A stretch of DNA of 64,000 bases from Clavelina lepadiformis (taxonomy: Eukaryota; Chordata; Ascidiacea; Aplousobranchia; Clavelinidae): contig NC_135244.1 in assembly GCF_947623445.1 (NCBI RefSeq), forward strand, positions 3,968,001 to 4,032,000, in the 5' to 3' direction. Made by a program: the position numbers and the translations under genes. Position 1 is the stretch's first letter. Every line of letters begins with the position of its first letter. The notes under the pieces are model-generated. The model saw only the letters and a program-made list of their open reading frames with translations, was not told the DNA's origin and did no database searches. Shown piece after piece: positions 23,364 through 36,010 of this stretch.

Positions 23364-25282
23364 CATCCAAGCCAGATGGTTAAGCATGAACTATACCGTA
23401 AAGGCGTAAACAATGCAAAATATAAGGTATAAAATCGGTAAACAAAACAAAAACTGATTAACTTTGCAATTAAAACAAACTTCAGATAAAACTAACAGGT
23501 ATTCCAACAACTCTACACCGGCTTGACAGGAAATGCAGTGATTTAATTCAAAACTTAAGTCCATTCTGCTGAGAAATCTAACGCGCTGTTCCCATTTTTT
23601 TATCTGCTATTATTAATAGAAATTTACCCACCTTTACGATTGTATCAAATTTCCTTGCCCTAATTGACCGGAAATAGTAGCAATTTTGAGCTAATTAAGT
23701 CCAGTGCATATGGTTCAATCCGCTGTACAATATGAATTTAGCAACATATTTTCAATATCTTTTCAAAATATAGACTGTAGACAAAATATAGACACTAGAC
23801 TAGTTTGATACGAAGTCCCGGTACGTGCTCAGTGTAATTAAATTGCAATTATGCTGACATCGATACTTAAATCCTCAGCTTGATGCAAATGCTTTGTAGA
23901 CTCTCAGGTGAGTTAAGAGTTTTGTTTAGCATGGATACTTTATCCATTACATCAGCTGAACTACTTTTAAACGGGTAGGTTTGCGTTTGAATGCAGAATT
24001 ACTTTTGTGAACATGCATGAAGTATGGCAGTAGTAGGCTATAATTTATCGAGGTAATGCTTAATATTTGATTTACACGGAAACAATAACTTGTGGTACGG
24101 CAAAATAGGTGTTTTGTATTATTTCTTTAATTAAAATATTTTTAGAGTTTTAATTTGAGTAACATACTGTAAGTATCGAAAAGTTCAATTAGGCTATAAT
24201 TACTGTTAACCATGTACGGGAGTCGTGAAGCGAAAACAGGAAAACGTTCTTTTTTAGAAATAAAAATTAGCCTACTTCAATTAGCCTATAAATTCAACTG
24301 TCATTCTTCATTCTGCTCATCAACTAAATTTTATCAATCAGGCTATGATAATAATAGAGTGCAGCATGGTTCCTTATCCTCTCTTAGTTGTTTCATAATT
24401 AAGTAGAATATTGGCAAAAGTACCGATGTAAAAATCTGCAACATTAAAACTTGTTGAATGTTAAGATGAATTTGAAAAATTATCCGGTACCGAGTGAGTG
24501 TGTAGTTTCCTTTACCTGTTGTTGTTTTGTAGACGATAACGCCAAGGCCTTCTACTTGTATTTGTGCTCAAACAAAAAAAATGTCGGCCTCGTACGGAAA
24601 AAAAACAATTAGTAATTCAATGCTTTTCAAGCCGTGGTTCGCAACCCAAAGTACCGGCAGTGTTGATTAGGTGACAATAAAATTCTGCGCTCTCTTTTGA
24701 CAAAAAGGTTTTATTCTATTACTATCCGATCACTACTGTAATGTGACAACTGCTGTTTTTCGCATGTGCATGTTCTCAATGACAGCCTTTATATTACACC
24801 GAAGCGATTTCATCATTGTCTTCTGCGGCTTCCATGCGAGGGCGGCTTCTATTTGAGGGTGGCTTATATTGTTTATTTTTAATCAAATCATGCGGTTTCT
24901 ATTCAAGAAAATACGGTAGGCCTAATACGCAGGCTACACCCATCATTCTACTTGCTTATGTCAATACACAAAAGCTGGTGCTATGCATCATTTTAATTCG
25001 TTATAATGTTGTTTTCTTGCTTTATGTCACTGCAACGTGCTTCGCTGTTTGGAGGATGAGAAGCACTACTTAGTTTTTTCTGTAATTAGTATTATTTAAT
25101 CTATTCGTTATCTGAAAGGTGTCCAGTGCAATAAATTTACGCCATCAGTATTACTTGCAATGGCTCTAAGCCGCAGTTTTCATCGAAGCGTTTAAATAGT
25201 GAATATTATACTGTACTTAGGCGAGCCCGTATTATCCGTTTCCAAATCACAATCCGTTGGTATTTGGTTTCATATCGACTGT
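23364..25282. other. Intergenic with a decayed repeat
   Basis: No gene recognised. At 24823-24917 there are imperfect repeats of gcggcttctatttgaggg ending in attcaagaaaatacggta, which looks like one end of an unidentified transposon family; the other end is not seen. At 24638 gtggttcgcaaccc resembles a hAT tip without a partner. Confidence 0.4.
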
Positions 25283-25290
25283 CCTAGCAT

Positions 25291-25837
25291 TTAGGGTTAC
25301 CATATTTTCGTGGCCTAAAATCCGGAAACTCTTTAGTGCCCACTAGCGGTTTTTAAAATGATGTATGAACACATTGTCTGTCAATATGACGTCACACTAG
25401 CAATGCACCACCTTGACGGTGCGAACAAAACCCGCAGCCCACTTCGAAATCATTAAGCATTAAACAAACGACAATTTCCTTAGTATTCTAATTTGTTCTG
25501 CAACAGATTTCTTGTTGAGCTATTTTTCTACTGCTTTCTCTGCTTTATAATTTTCTTCAGCGAATATACGCTCTTATCGTTTCAGACATGTTCTAAAATC
25601 TAAATTTTGCAATATCGACCAAGATATAAGGCCTTCAGCTACTAGCCCAGCTCCACTCATCCATGTATGATTGTATCCCAAATAGAGCGCTGTATTGTCG
25701 TTTATGACGTAACTATGAAATTATTACCGGTAACGCAACAAACAATTCTAAAAAATTCCGGAGATTTAAGCATATTTTTAGCATTTCCCCCCGGACGCAG
25801 TTTGAACACTAAAAATCCGGACGTATGGCAACCCTGG
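25291..25837. mobile_element. hAT-like non-autonomous element, about 547 bp
   Basis: Inverted ends tagggttaccatat and atggcaaccctg, each next to an aaaatccgg motif. Flanks cctagcat (25283-25290) and cctagctg (25838-25845) agree at 6 of 8 positions, so the duplication is imperfect and the exact borders are uncertain by a base or two. Confidence 0.65.
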
Positions 25838-25980
25838 CCTAGCTGTAACTTACCTGTGATTTAAAAACGTGAAAAGTTCAACACAACAATTACACATCAG
25901 CGTAAAGACGTGCGTGAAACGTTTGGAGGTCAAAGTTCATTACTCTTCAATGATCACGATGCAATGCCAGCCCCCTACGT

Positions 25981-26477
25981 CATACGTGTCAAACTCCCGG
26001 CCCGCGGGTCACATCCGGCCCGCTTTACAATAAAACTTGGCCCGCAATGCTATTTTATACATTGAACTATTTCCGGCCCGCTAGATCATTGTACAGTATA
26101 ACTTACTTTTTTCAAGCAAGAAACAAGATTATAACAAATCGCACAATACAGCAGCACAGCAGTTGCCCCATGATACGATAGAATAAACCGATTTATTCTA
26201 ACGCTTGTAATCTGGGCTGCTTTTTTCTTTATTGTTTGTTAATTCTTTAATGCTTTTGCAAGGAGATGAATGAAACATAATGATGTAAGAGAAAAATAAT
26301 CAAAAATAGCCCAGTCAAAACTAGTCAAAAACTTCAAAAGAACGGTGTTGTTTCGCTGCCTGTTCCAATTCATGTACTCGTGTCACGAAACGTTCAATCA
26401 AGTTTTATCCTTACGGCCCGCGGCGCTAAATAAGTTTTGAGTTTTGGCCCCTGGTGCGATTGAGTTTGTCACCCCTG
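25981..26477. mobile_element. Non-autonomous hAT element, 497 bp
   Basis: Left end CATACGTGTCAAACTC, right end GAGTTTGTCACCCCTG, flanked by perfect 8-bp duplications ccctacgt (25973-25980 and 26478-26485). Several ggcccgc motifs lie near both ends. No coding capacity. Confidence 0.92.
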
Positions 26478-26485
26478 CCCTACGT

Positions 26486-27029
26486 AGTATCTTTGATACT
26501 CAGGAAAGCCTAATTGCTTGCTTTTTGCGATATGACGATGCACGTAGTCAGCTGTGTGTTTTGTTATTATAACATTGACAAGTAATCCACTTTAAACGAG
26601 TCGGAATCGCGTAATGTGCAAACCAGTTTGCTGTTACGTATTGGCTTGTTGCTATAGCCTAGCCTAACTAGGCTATATAGTTTGCCATACGCTTCATCTG
26701 CAACGCCCCCGTCAAAAATTTAGTACATTCGCCCCCGTTGGGCTTGTTTTTTGTTTGCGAGTAGTTTGATACGTGGATCAGTGTCATATTTATTAGGGAT
26801 GTATGATACTGATTAGGCTGAGTCTTGGGTTTGAGGAAGTAGGCCTATGCATATTAACAGTGGCAAGTCAAAATACCAAACTAACCTGGTTTATCAACTT
26901 CGGTGAGAAATTTAATTCAGTATTTTGGTAGCTTAATTTAGTAGAAACAATATTCCTTTTCCTTACAAAGCTCGTCGTTGTAACTTAAAAAGGGTCTATT
27001 TTTAAATAGCCTATATAGTTATTTATATA
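26486..27029. other. Intergenic, nothing recognised
   Basis: No gene or repeat structure seen apart from scattered taggcct palindromes. Confidence 0.4.
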
Positions 27030-27031
27030 TA

Positions 27032-27419
27032 CAGTAGACTTCGCTTATTATGACCACCTTGGGACCAGACCATTTTGCTTGTAATATACGAATGGTCACA
27101 ATAATCGAAACAGCTACAGTACCGTTTGACTACATCAGGATTGATACAGTTAGGCACAAAATGACAAAAAAACATCAAATTCATCATTTATTTCATTAAC
27201 ATTAAACAACAACATTAAAGTGAACGTCAGCAGATGAATGGAGAATACAAGTGGTACAATTACTAACTGTCAACTTGTGTAATTGACCCAAAAAGATGAT
27301 AAAAACCTGAAAAGATGCAAGTGGTCATAATGTTCATAGACTGGTCATAGTAAACGGAGGATGCTTTATGGCTAAGTTTGAGCTCGTACCAAAATGGTCA
27401 TATAAAGCGGTTTCTACTG
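27032..27419. mobile_element. pogo/Tigger-like MITE, 388 bp
   Basis: Inverted ends CAGTAGACTTCGCTTATTAT and the complement of ataaagcggtttctactg, with inner ggtcata / tgaccac motifs, flanked by TA on both sides (27030-27031 and 27420-27421). Terminal CAGTAG with a TA target site fits the pogo branch of Tc1/mariner. No transposase frame remains. Confidence 0.8.
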
Positions 27420-27679
27420 TATATATTTTTTGAAACAAAGCAAACTGTGTCTCATTCAAAGTCAAATTAGATGACATATTGATGCAATTTTATTGTTAGG
27501 TGGTGATACCATAAAACTGGATATTCATATCGACCTGTGATATGATAGGGCCTATTCTTGTTCGTACATTATGTAATGTATATGTAAAATGACATTACCT
27601 CCATTGCAGGAATCCTGACAAAAGGGCTGTGTGGTTGTTTAGCTCAATAGTTTTTGAAATAATTAAATAATCTGTTGCA

Positions 27680-28363
27680 ATGGATAAGGACTACGACATA
27701 TTATTTCGTGTAATGATTCTGGGAGATACTGGAGTTGGGAAGACTTGTTTATTGCATAGATTCTGCGAAGAAGAATTCCGTTACAGCCATGTCTGTACGA
27801 TTGGTATTGACTTCAAGATGAAAACAGTCCTCGTTGATGGAATAAGGGTGCGCATTCAAATATGGGATACTGCAGGTCAAGAACGTTATAGGACCATCAC
27901 GAAACAATATTATCGTAAAGGGCAGGGTGTTCTTCTAGTGTATGACATCACCAGTGAATCGTCATTTCTTAACATTCGGAAATGGGTCAGCGACGTATCT
28001 GAGTTTGGAGACGAGCATGTTCAAACCATGTTGGTTGGAAACAAGAGTGATCGCGAAGATAGCAGGGAAGTGTCAACAGAACAAGGTCAGAAACTAGCTG
28101 ATGACTTTGGCATTCCATTCTTCGAGACAAGTGCTTACACTGATGCGAATGTTACTGAGGTGTTTACTGACATAGCTGCTCGTGTCCTCAAAGCTCACGA
28201 AGAAGAGATCAGACATCCACACACGATTGACTTTTCATCCGAAGGTGATCACAGCGAAGACGAAGGTATTGTTCGAGATCTGGTGAAGTCCAATGATACA
28301 AAAAAGTCCAATAGTCTTTTTGACACTGAAAATCCAGAAGTATCATGTTGTGTGATACTGTAA
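27680..28363 (+). CDS. RAB15: RAB15-like small GTPase
   Basis: A 227-residue Rab GTPase, a membrane-bound switch for vesicle traffic. All five nucleotide-binding motifs are intact: GDTGVGKT (15-22), switch I CTIGIDF with Thr40, WDTAGQE (62-68), NKSD (121-124) and ETSA (149-152). The tail ends SCCVIL, a double-cysteine geranylgeranylation motif of CCXXX type. The nearest vertebrate relative appears to be RAB15, from TIGIDFKMKT, VDGIRVRIQIWDTAGQERY and KWVSDV; other RAB8/10-group members are less similar in these positions. The coding region is intronless. A 3' splice site (cctccattgcag, to 27609) lies 70 bases before the ATG, so an upstream untranslated exon or spliced leader is likely. A poly(A) signal is at 28650. 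Confidence 0.93.
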   Translation: MDKDYDILFRVMILGDTGVGKTCLLHRFCEEEFRYSHVCTIGIDFKMKTVLVDGIRVRIQIWDTAGQERYRTITKQYYRKGQGVLLVYDITSESSFLNIRKWVSDVSEFGDEHVQTMLVGNKSDREDSREVSTEQGQKLADDFGIPFFETSAYTDANVTEVFTDIAARVLKAHEEEIRHPHTIDFSSEGDHSEDEGIVRDLVKSNDTKKSNSLFDTENPEVSCCVIL

Positions 28364-28649
28364 ACCTTAGAAATTCATGCTCTATTATATCTTCAAAAAC
28401 TTTAGGCTGTTTAATCATAAACCTTTTGCATTTTCATTGTTGTTCCAAAAAGTTGTAATTCTGTAAATATTATATATATACATAATACACAAAATGCTGT
28501 AAATGTTATGGTTTGATAAAATTTTTCAACATCATTCAAAATTGTGGAACTTGCTTTAGAAGAACTCAGCATAACTTATAATATTATCAAATGCAGTATT
28601 CACAAATCAATCTAAATGGGCAATTATAAACGTAGGTGAATTTTTGTAG

Positions 28650-28655
28650 AATAAA
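28650..28655 (+). terminator. Candidate poly(A) signal of the RAB15-like gene
   Basis: AATAAA 287 bases after the stop codon; the first canonical hexamer seen downstream. Confidence 0.45.
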
Positions 28656-30000
28656 TTATGCTTTCCTGATGTTTGAATTTTGTGAACTGAGATTTTCTCT
28701 TGCTGTTTTTCTAAATAATATTTGCATATTCTGCCATAAGTATATTGTTGGTCAATATTTGTATATTAAACTGTTTAGATTCTTTGATAAGTTTTTCAAC
28801 ATAGCTTTTTCTTTATCTAGAATTCTTCAAGTTTCTGACTTTTCTTCAATAATGTATGCTCATTAAACTGTTTTAGTGTAATTTTCGGTATGGTACGGTG
28901 ATATCTTGTAATTAGCAAATGTCTGTTGGAAAATGAAAGTATTTGAACGTTATCGTTGCATGAGTTAGAGTATTGATGCCAATGCATTTCTATTGTTTTA
29001 TCTGTATGTATAGTTTTTCTCACTACAAAGTTTTGATAGGTGCAGTTGTATTATGTTGCATGCAGGTTTATTTACCACAGTTTAAATTTTCTTTTGCACA
29101 TATTTTTATCTGTTTCTCGTTTTAAGCCATTACTGACTAGAAATAACTGTTAGTTGTAAAATATGCCAGTCGTCATTGCTTGTAAACATAATTGAGTCAC
29201 AAACAACTTGCTTCTTTGTGTGCAAAGTGTGAACTAGTAGTAGTTGATATTGCCCCTAATTCAATGCTTTCATCAAAATGAAATTTTCATTCCTGCGACT
29301 TATTTACCATATCAGTAGTACAGTTAATATCTCAGTGGTTTGATGTTTTGAGGCAAGTGTGTATTTTGCACATCTGTACAGTTATCTTACATTTGTTTTT
29401 TGTTGCTCAACCAGACAATTTTGTGCTCTGTAAAGAAATAATATCTCTCTCTGCTGTATTTTATTTTATTGTAGCATTTTTGTTAAGGTTTTCTTCAGTA
29501 AAGATGTTCATTGTGTGTTTTGATGTTATTTCATTCATCATGGCTTGTTAAACTCTTCCAATATATATATTTTATTTATTTCAATCTTTGGTTGTTATTT
29601 CTAGAGTTGCATACATGTATGTGTGGCATGTGTTAGTTGCAATAACAATTCCTGCCTTATTTGCTCGCTTCTTGTTTTTGATAGTCAAGATTTTGTGGCT
29701 ATTCCAGTGCTAGAACCCTTTTATCCGAATGAACAATTAATGTGCTTCCGAATTTTTGAACTTAGTTCTATTTTTTCTTGCTTGCCATTGGTTATCATAA
29801 TTGCTGGTTGTGACCAATAGAAGTTTTATTCTGTCTCTACAAACAAACATGATATGTACATACCATATCAGCATATAATATAAGCACATCGTTTCAAGTT
29901 GGTCTAATTTTTGTTTGGTTGTGTATACACAAATATATATGTAATGTTCGAACATGCTGTATCTATTTCTCAGTGTCTTTGAAACCATGTGTACTTTTAG
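28656..30000. other. Spacer between RAB15-like and EXOSC1
   Basis: Very T-rich sequence with no gene recognised. It ends in a pyrimidine-rich 3' splice site (gtgtacttttag, to 30000) 42 bases before the EXOSC1 start. Confidence 0.45.
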
Positions 30001-30042
30001 ATACTTCATGTATTGATAAAGGAAACTGGTAATTAATCAAAC

Positions 30043-31819
30043 ATGGATGCAGTTGTGGGACAGGTTTGCATTCCAGGTAAATAGCATTTTATGTGTTACC
30101 GAATTCTTTTTAGATCAAACCTTGTAGTCAGCAGCATATTGGTATATATTTGTTTTACAATTTTAATTGAAACTGTTTGTACAATATCTTGTCTATATTT
30201 GTATTACCTTGAGGCTGTGAGAACATTTTCAATGGAAACCTCAAAGGAATGTTAATGATAAAAATACATGTCATCTAATTTTATTATTCATAATACTGTG
30301 TGTACCAGTTTTAAGAATATATACATTCCCTGTCAGTTGTTGTGTCTCTCTCATGTTGTAAAACAATTTAATGGACATTTTTACATTACCAACCCAAATT
30401 TTGTATAATAGATATGATCTACTTCCCTCTGCATTTACAATTGTTTTTGCGAATTATATTTGGCCTTTTAGTTAGGAGAAAGTTTTTGACAAGCTCATGT
30501 GTTTTACATAGGTGAAAGATTATCCAGTGTAGAGCTGTGTCAAGCTGGTCCGGGAACTTACGTCCGTCAAGGTTACGTTTTTGCGTCACTGGCAGGTCTA
30601 GTCGCAAAGGAGCGGGAGAAATCCTCAGATCTGCCTCTTGTTTCTGTGAAGTCAAAAAACAAGGCGCAAAGTGTACCAGAAATAGGTGCCATTGTCACAT
30701 GCAAGGTTTGTTTCACCTTGTGGGCCTCCATGGTTTATTATCCTTTTTCAGTGCATTCTAATTGCTATTTAATAATGCATGAATCTAAATGTGCACATTA
30801 ATGGGCCATTGATTTGTTCTATATTAATGTTTTGCATTAATCAACATCTTAAAATTGAGTACTAGCTTGTGCAGGCAGATACCATTTGGAACGTAGTTAC
30901 GCAGAACATTTGCCATAAAATCTATGCTGCTAATAACAGGAAATCCTCATTTAGCCGATAACTTGTCATTCACCTTGCAATGCTTGTATCTTATTTGAGC
31001 GTATGCTTGCAGTATATAAAAATTTTTGGCAAAACAGTTTACTTTTTGAATTCGATTAACCATATGCATTTAATCTAATATCCTCATTTCAAATGCACAA
31101 ATCAGTTGATTTTACTGACTGTAGTGTGTTTTGTTGACAAAGTCTCTCCCGTACATACTAAATTCTGCTTTGATGTTCTCGTATGTACCTTTTAAATAGA
31201 ACCAAGAAAATTTGAAATCCCTTGCTATGTGTCATCGTATGATTATTACAGTAAACGCTAATCATAAATCTAACTCATTTTAACACAGATAACCCAGATA
31301 ACTTCACGTTTTGCGAAATGCCATATCATTGCTGTCAACAACAAAACTCTCTCCATGCCGTTTCGTGGAATGATTCGAAAAGAAAACGTTAGGGAGACTG
31401 ATCGAGACCGTGTTGAAATCTACAAGTGTTTCAGACCAGGAGACATTGCACTGGCTAAAGTTGTGAGTTTCTACTTCTTGATTGGATAGACAGTAATATA
31501 AGTTGTGATGATTTATCTACAGGTAGCAGTGTATTCAACATGTTTTCAATACGTTGAACTTCATGGAAGCGTTAAGTATGCTTTGCAGCTAGATTTTATT
31601 TGCTGTAAATTTCTTTCTAAGCTTTCACTCGGAGACGCATCGTGCTATCTGCTTACAACAGCTGAAAATGAACTTGGCGTTGTGGTTGCCCATAGCGACG
31701 AAGGAGTGGCATTGATTCCTTTGAGTCACAACGAGATGCAATGCCCAAAGAGTTTTGTAAAAGAAAACAGAAAAGTTGCAAGGCCCCAATCTGAGCATCT
31801 GGCTTTCCCAGAGCGGTAG
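30043..31819 (+). CDS. EXOSC1: Exosome component 1 (CSL4)
   Basis: EXOSC1/CSL4 is a cap subunit of the RNA exosome, the 3'-5' RNA decay and processing complex of nucleus and cytoplasm. Four exons with GT-AG borders and consistent phase: 30043-30076, 30512-30705, 31289-31462 and 31622-31819, giving 199 residues against 195 in human. The N-terminal domain has VCIPGERL and GTYVRQGYVFASLAG. The S1 RNA-binding domain follows (IGAIVTCK, SRFAKCHI, FRGMIRKENVRETDRD, YKCFRPGDIALAKV). The C-terminal part reads SLGDASCYLLTTAENELGVV and EMQCPKSF...RKVARPQ. Exon 3 starts at ITQITSRFAK; an internal AG six bases later would shorten it by two residues, but the longer form aligns better. The start ATG is the first after the acceptor at 30000. 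Confidence 0.95.
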
Positions 31820-32629
31820 CCAGATGCGGATTATGCTTCAGGCGAGAGCTTGTACTGAGTGAAGCATACTGTACATGGCGCCCAAGATCAGCATCGACGT
31901 GGTGCTTTCACAGTAACTTGCAACTGAAAGGTAGCTAGGTGAACGATGCACTTTGACAAAAACTCAAAGTTCATGATATGAAACGTTATTATTAAGGAGC
32001 ACTTGACGGTTTAACCCGTATGAAGACATCATAACATCATTAGGCCTGTTGTAAGTTGTTGTAAACTATGTTGAACCCGTATGCCAAAAACCATTGAACC
32101 TCCTTTACTAGGTTGCAGTTATAATTTCAGTCATTGCTAGATTCTGTTGGGAATCTTTTGTATTTCGGCAGCTTTTATATGTTCATCTTAGGTTGTCAAT
32201 TATTGTCTCGAGAATACAGCGTAGTTGGCTATTGCTGAGTGTTAGTATTAACCTGTCCATGAGTGATTGCGTGGATGCCCATAAAATTGAATACGATTTG
32301 CAGTTGATGGCTTTTACAAACTAAAACCTACAGAACAACGGCGGAAATTATGACTCTTTAATCAGTGATAAAAACTGGGGTCCAACTTTCATCATTCCTG
32401 TTATGGCTTATAATAGAGACAAATAATTATGTCCTCGGTGTCAATAGTTTTGTGATTAGAATCGGCGCAAGAAATGGCATACGACACTTGGGTATTTGTT
32501 ATCAAAGAAAATAGCGAGAAAAGGTAATATCACAGTGTACATGGAGTAAATTCGTGTGTTCTATGGGCACGCGGTAGTTTTCTTTAGTCGGTGGTTAAGT
32601 TTAACGTTCAATAGATGCGAGATGTAGCG
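31820..32629. other. Convergent 3' ends
   Basis: About 0.8 kb between the stop codons of EXOSC1 (plus) and the C6orf163-like gene (minus). It presumably holds both 3' untranslated regions; nothing else seen. Confidence 0.5.
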
Positions 32630-35600
32630 TTAGACGTCGTCGTCCGGGTCAATAACGTTCATCTCTATGAGGAAGTCGGCCTGTTGTTCGAAGAAGTCCG
32701 GTCGACAGCTTTCTGCGAAAGCAACGAAAGCGTTTCTCGTATTCTTCAACTTATCCACATAAGAGTTCTTCAAAATTTCCATGTCACTTAACGCCTTCTC
32801 CGTGCTCTGTTGGGTGCGTGCCCTTTCCTCTATTACATCATTAAGTTGTTGCACAATGTTCTGAAAATGGGCGGTCACCTGATCGAAAACAAAATGGCCT
32901 TCAAGTGGCAGTTGTTGTATGATAGTTTTAGCTTATGTTGCGTGTAACATACATGTTATCGATTGGGAAGGCAGTGAGCGTTTACGTCACACAAACCTTT
33001 ATAAACTACGGCCTAATACAGTAGCTAACTGACATAAAAATTTTAAATAATTTTATTACCTCCTTTACTCTCTGATCCGCCGAATCCTTTTCCCGCTTCT
33101 CCGCCTCCAGCACCGCTTGCCTCTTCTCCTCGGACATGACCGACCTAAGCTCCTCCAGTTTAAAGAGTTTGTGTTCCTCATCTCGGTTTTGCTGATCTTT
33201 TAACGCTTCCTCGTGTTGGCTGAAAAGACGTCGTTTTATGTCCACGATTCATTTCGGATCCAGGTAATATTTCCAGTCCCACACAAAACTAATCGCGAAT
33301 AGCAATATTTTATGATACTTTTGATGTTTTGACATGCATTTCTAAAGTTACATTTATTTGAAGTTAGAATTGACAAGCGAGCCTGTTGTATCAATATCAG
33401 AATAAATGATAAATTCCACCAAAAAATTGAGTTCACGTATATTTTTCCAAAGTTAACTCAATATACTTACGTTTACTACAGTGACCCACTTTGTGTATTG
33501 ATATTATCTAATTCCCTGTAATTTATACGGGCGTCTAAATCACAAGGTTTAATTATCATTATTGTCAAAAATCGTACTGAGATCAAATTCTGTGAAAATT
33601 ACTTCCATGATAATACCTTATAAGCTCTTGCTTGTGATTCTGGGCAATATTCCTTTCTTCATCTCTTGCGCTTTGAACGGCAGATGCCTTTTTCTCTGCA
33701 AAGTTTGTGTGAAGTTTGGCGACCATGTCGTTTATCTTCCTCTCACCTGCGAGCTGTTCCTCGAACACCTGTTCACGCCCACGTTGTTGCATTATACCTA
33801 AAATATAAGAGAAAAATTTGGGAAATTTCCAACATGAAAGCACGCTGAGCGAAGATAATTCATCTTAAGCTGTGAAGCCATGTACGTTATTTAAACTCAC
33901 TGTTTGTACGACATAAAATTCACGAAGTTTTGTCAACTGCTTTTTAGGTAGGCCTTCAACGATTGATCTATTGTTAGTTTGTTTTTTTTTCAGTCAATGC
34001 AGAATCTTGTTTTACTTGTCGTTAACTTTAGCTTTCCTTCCACTCTCGACATACCTTCAACTCTAGATATTTCTTTCTTCAAGACTTTCTCATGTTGCTC
34101 ATTCAGCCGGGCAATAAGCTTGTCCTGTTTAATTTTCGCCACTTTCAGGGCCTTTTCAACACATTCTTCTTTGTATTGTTCTGCTTGTTTCCAAGCCTCT
34201 TGTTTACATTTCTTCAGGGCCTCGGTCTTCTCATAATCGACAAGCTGTTGCGTTTGAAGAGCAAGCTTATTTCCAATATCTGTAGCAACAAAAGTACCGT
34301 ATCGTTTTTTTTGTAATAAAATGCATGGGAAAAAAACAAAATGCTAAACACCTAAGAAAGATAAAATAATAGCCCTGCAAAGTGCAAACTAATATTGAAC
34401 GGGAAAAGCAGTCAAAGTCTAAGTAGGCCTATAATGAATTTAACTGTGGTAAACGTGCGAGGTTAAAGATTGATTAAACGAAAACGCATAAGCCTATTCG
34501 CTTTTAAAGCCCAATTTAGCCTGATCCCGATTTATTTCGTTTGTCCAGTTATTTAAATAATACGCTTTATAAACCCAAAATCCCGTCGGACAAGAAAACG
34601 CGATTGCATAAAGTTGAGCGCATAGATGGGTCGTTGAAGGCTTGTAGCATGGTGTACTTCAAATGGGACCAATCCACGCGTCGTTTCTGTACAGTACACC
34701 CTTTTTCACTATTTTTTCTGAGTGGTAAACTTAGTTTCTGAACCAAAATTTGCGTCGCAATATCAGTTACACAGTGGTTGATCGTTGTTACTGCTTTTGC
34801 ACAATAAAGTATTCTATGCCAACAAATGTTGTTGATTAAAACAATAATCTTGTCTGTTGTCTGTTAGTATTGTGCAGAGTCATCTATGCTTAGAGCAGGA
34901 GCGTCGAAAACTCATTTCCCACTCGCTTATAAACCTAAAATTGTCCCGTCCTGAGATGGGCTGGCTTATAAAGCAACGACCACGGTATCAGCAAATATAC
35001 AGAAAAAAATTTTTACTCACAGAACATAGACGGAGGTGGTGAAAATATGACGTCACCATATGGGATCAACATACTCGAAGGCTGGTGTATAAATTATTCC
35101 AATTATAATAACTTAAGTAGCCTATAGTAGGCCTAGTTTGTTGTAATGTAGGCGGGCCAAGCTTTTTGGATTGAAAACGACTGCGCAGGTTCACGATTAG
35201 CTGCAGTCAATACCTACTTTTAGTATAAAAATGTCATAATTGACACTTCATGTTACGTGTATTAGTGAAGCAGTCGACCATTCTTGCCTCTAAACTAAGC
35301 CAATTACCGGTGTACATCGGACTAAGCTATAGTGCGAAGAGCAAGAGATGACCGTGAGCTGTTCGGCTTAACCTCACCAGTTTCGATATCAATTACGGCA
35401 ACTGTTAGGTTAGGGTTAATTAGCGCAAGGTATTCTTGTTACCCACTCAAGTAGGCCTACAGTCTTTAACCATATCCTTATAATCTTTCTGTATCTATAG
35501 CACCAGCGTCACACATTGCTTTGATATTTTGACGTCATAATTCCTACGTTAAAATTTATTTTCTTAACCACTAAACAGTATCGCAAAACGTTTTCTGTAA

Positions 35601-35866
35601 TTTTTATACTGACAGCTTTTCTTTAACGTTCAGTTAACTTGTTTTAAGACTTGCCAGTTGTAGGCCTACAACTGTTAGAAAACATGTTAACTATACGATA
35701 TGTCTACCGGTTTTAATAAAAATGTTTCAGCTGAATTGCATATGTAAAAGATAACTTGCTTACCTAATATTGCATCGTGAGTAAATGCTTGATTAAGAGC
35801 TGGTTTTGTGTCTTCATATCTTCGAGGCACCACAGGAATTACATGGACAGGCAACGATTCGGCCAT
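32630..35866 (-). CDS. C6orf163-like coiled-coil protein
   Basis: Five minus-strand exons with canonical borders and matching phases: 35866-35764, 34279-34055, 33797-33617, 33219-33060 and 32878-32630, for 271 residues. The product is a charged, almost wholly helical coiled coil related to vertebrate C6orf163 (about 329 residues), whose function is not established. Matching landmarks are FTHDAILDIGNKL (near 29-41), QEAWKQAEQYKEECVEKAL, a central ARDEERNIAQ, and a C-terminal KNTRNAFVAFAES...ADFLIEM block corresponding to ETRMAFQKY...ADFILPE. I chose the ATG at 35866 (MAESLPVHVIP); an in-frame ATG at 36010 would add 48 residues, and human carries a longer N-terminus, so the start is open. It converges with EXOSC1. 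Confidence 0.85.
34290..35750 (-). other. First intron of the C6orf163-like gene
   Basis: A 1.48-kb intron (34280-35763), long for this gene. It has two short similar segments, gctttataaacccaaaatcccgtc near 34563 and cttataaacctaaaattgtcccgtc near 34925 (only partly aligned), possibly remains of a repeat. No separate gene called. Confidence 0.4.
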
Positions 35867-36010
35867 CTTGACAATCAAGACGAAGGATGCCTTCGTTGTC
35901 AATAGTAACATTTTAAACACTCGGTGACGCTCACGCATCGTATAATGTTCAGAAAAGAAGTTGAAAGGCCTAAAAGCCATTAAACGTTCAGTGCACTTGG
36001 CCGCTGCCAA

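Noticed and set aside
28209-28418. Minus-strand frame under the RAB15-like gene
   Set aside because: Antisense shadow of a well-supported coding region.
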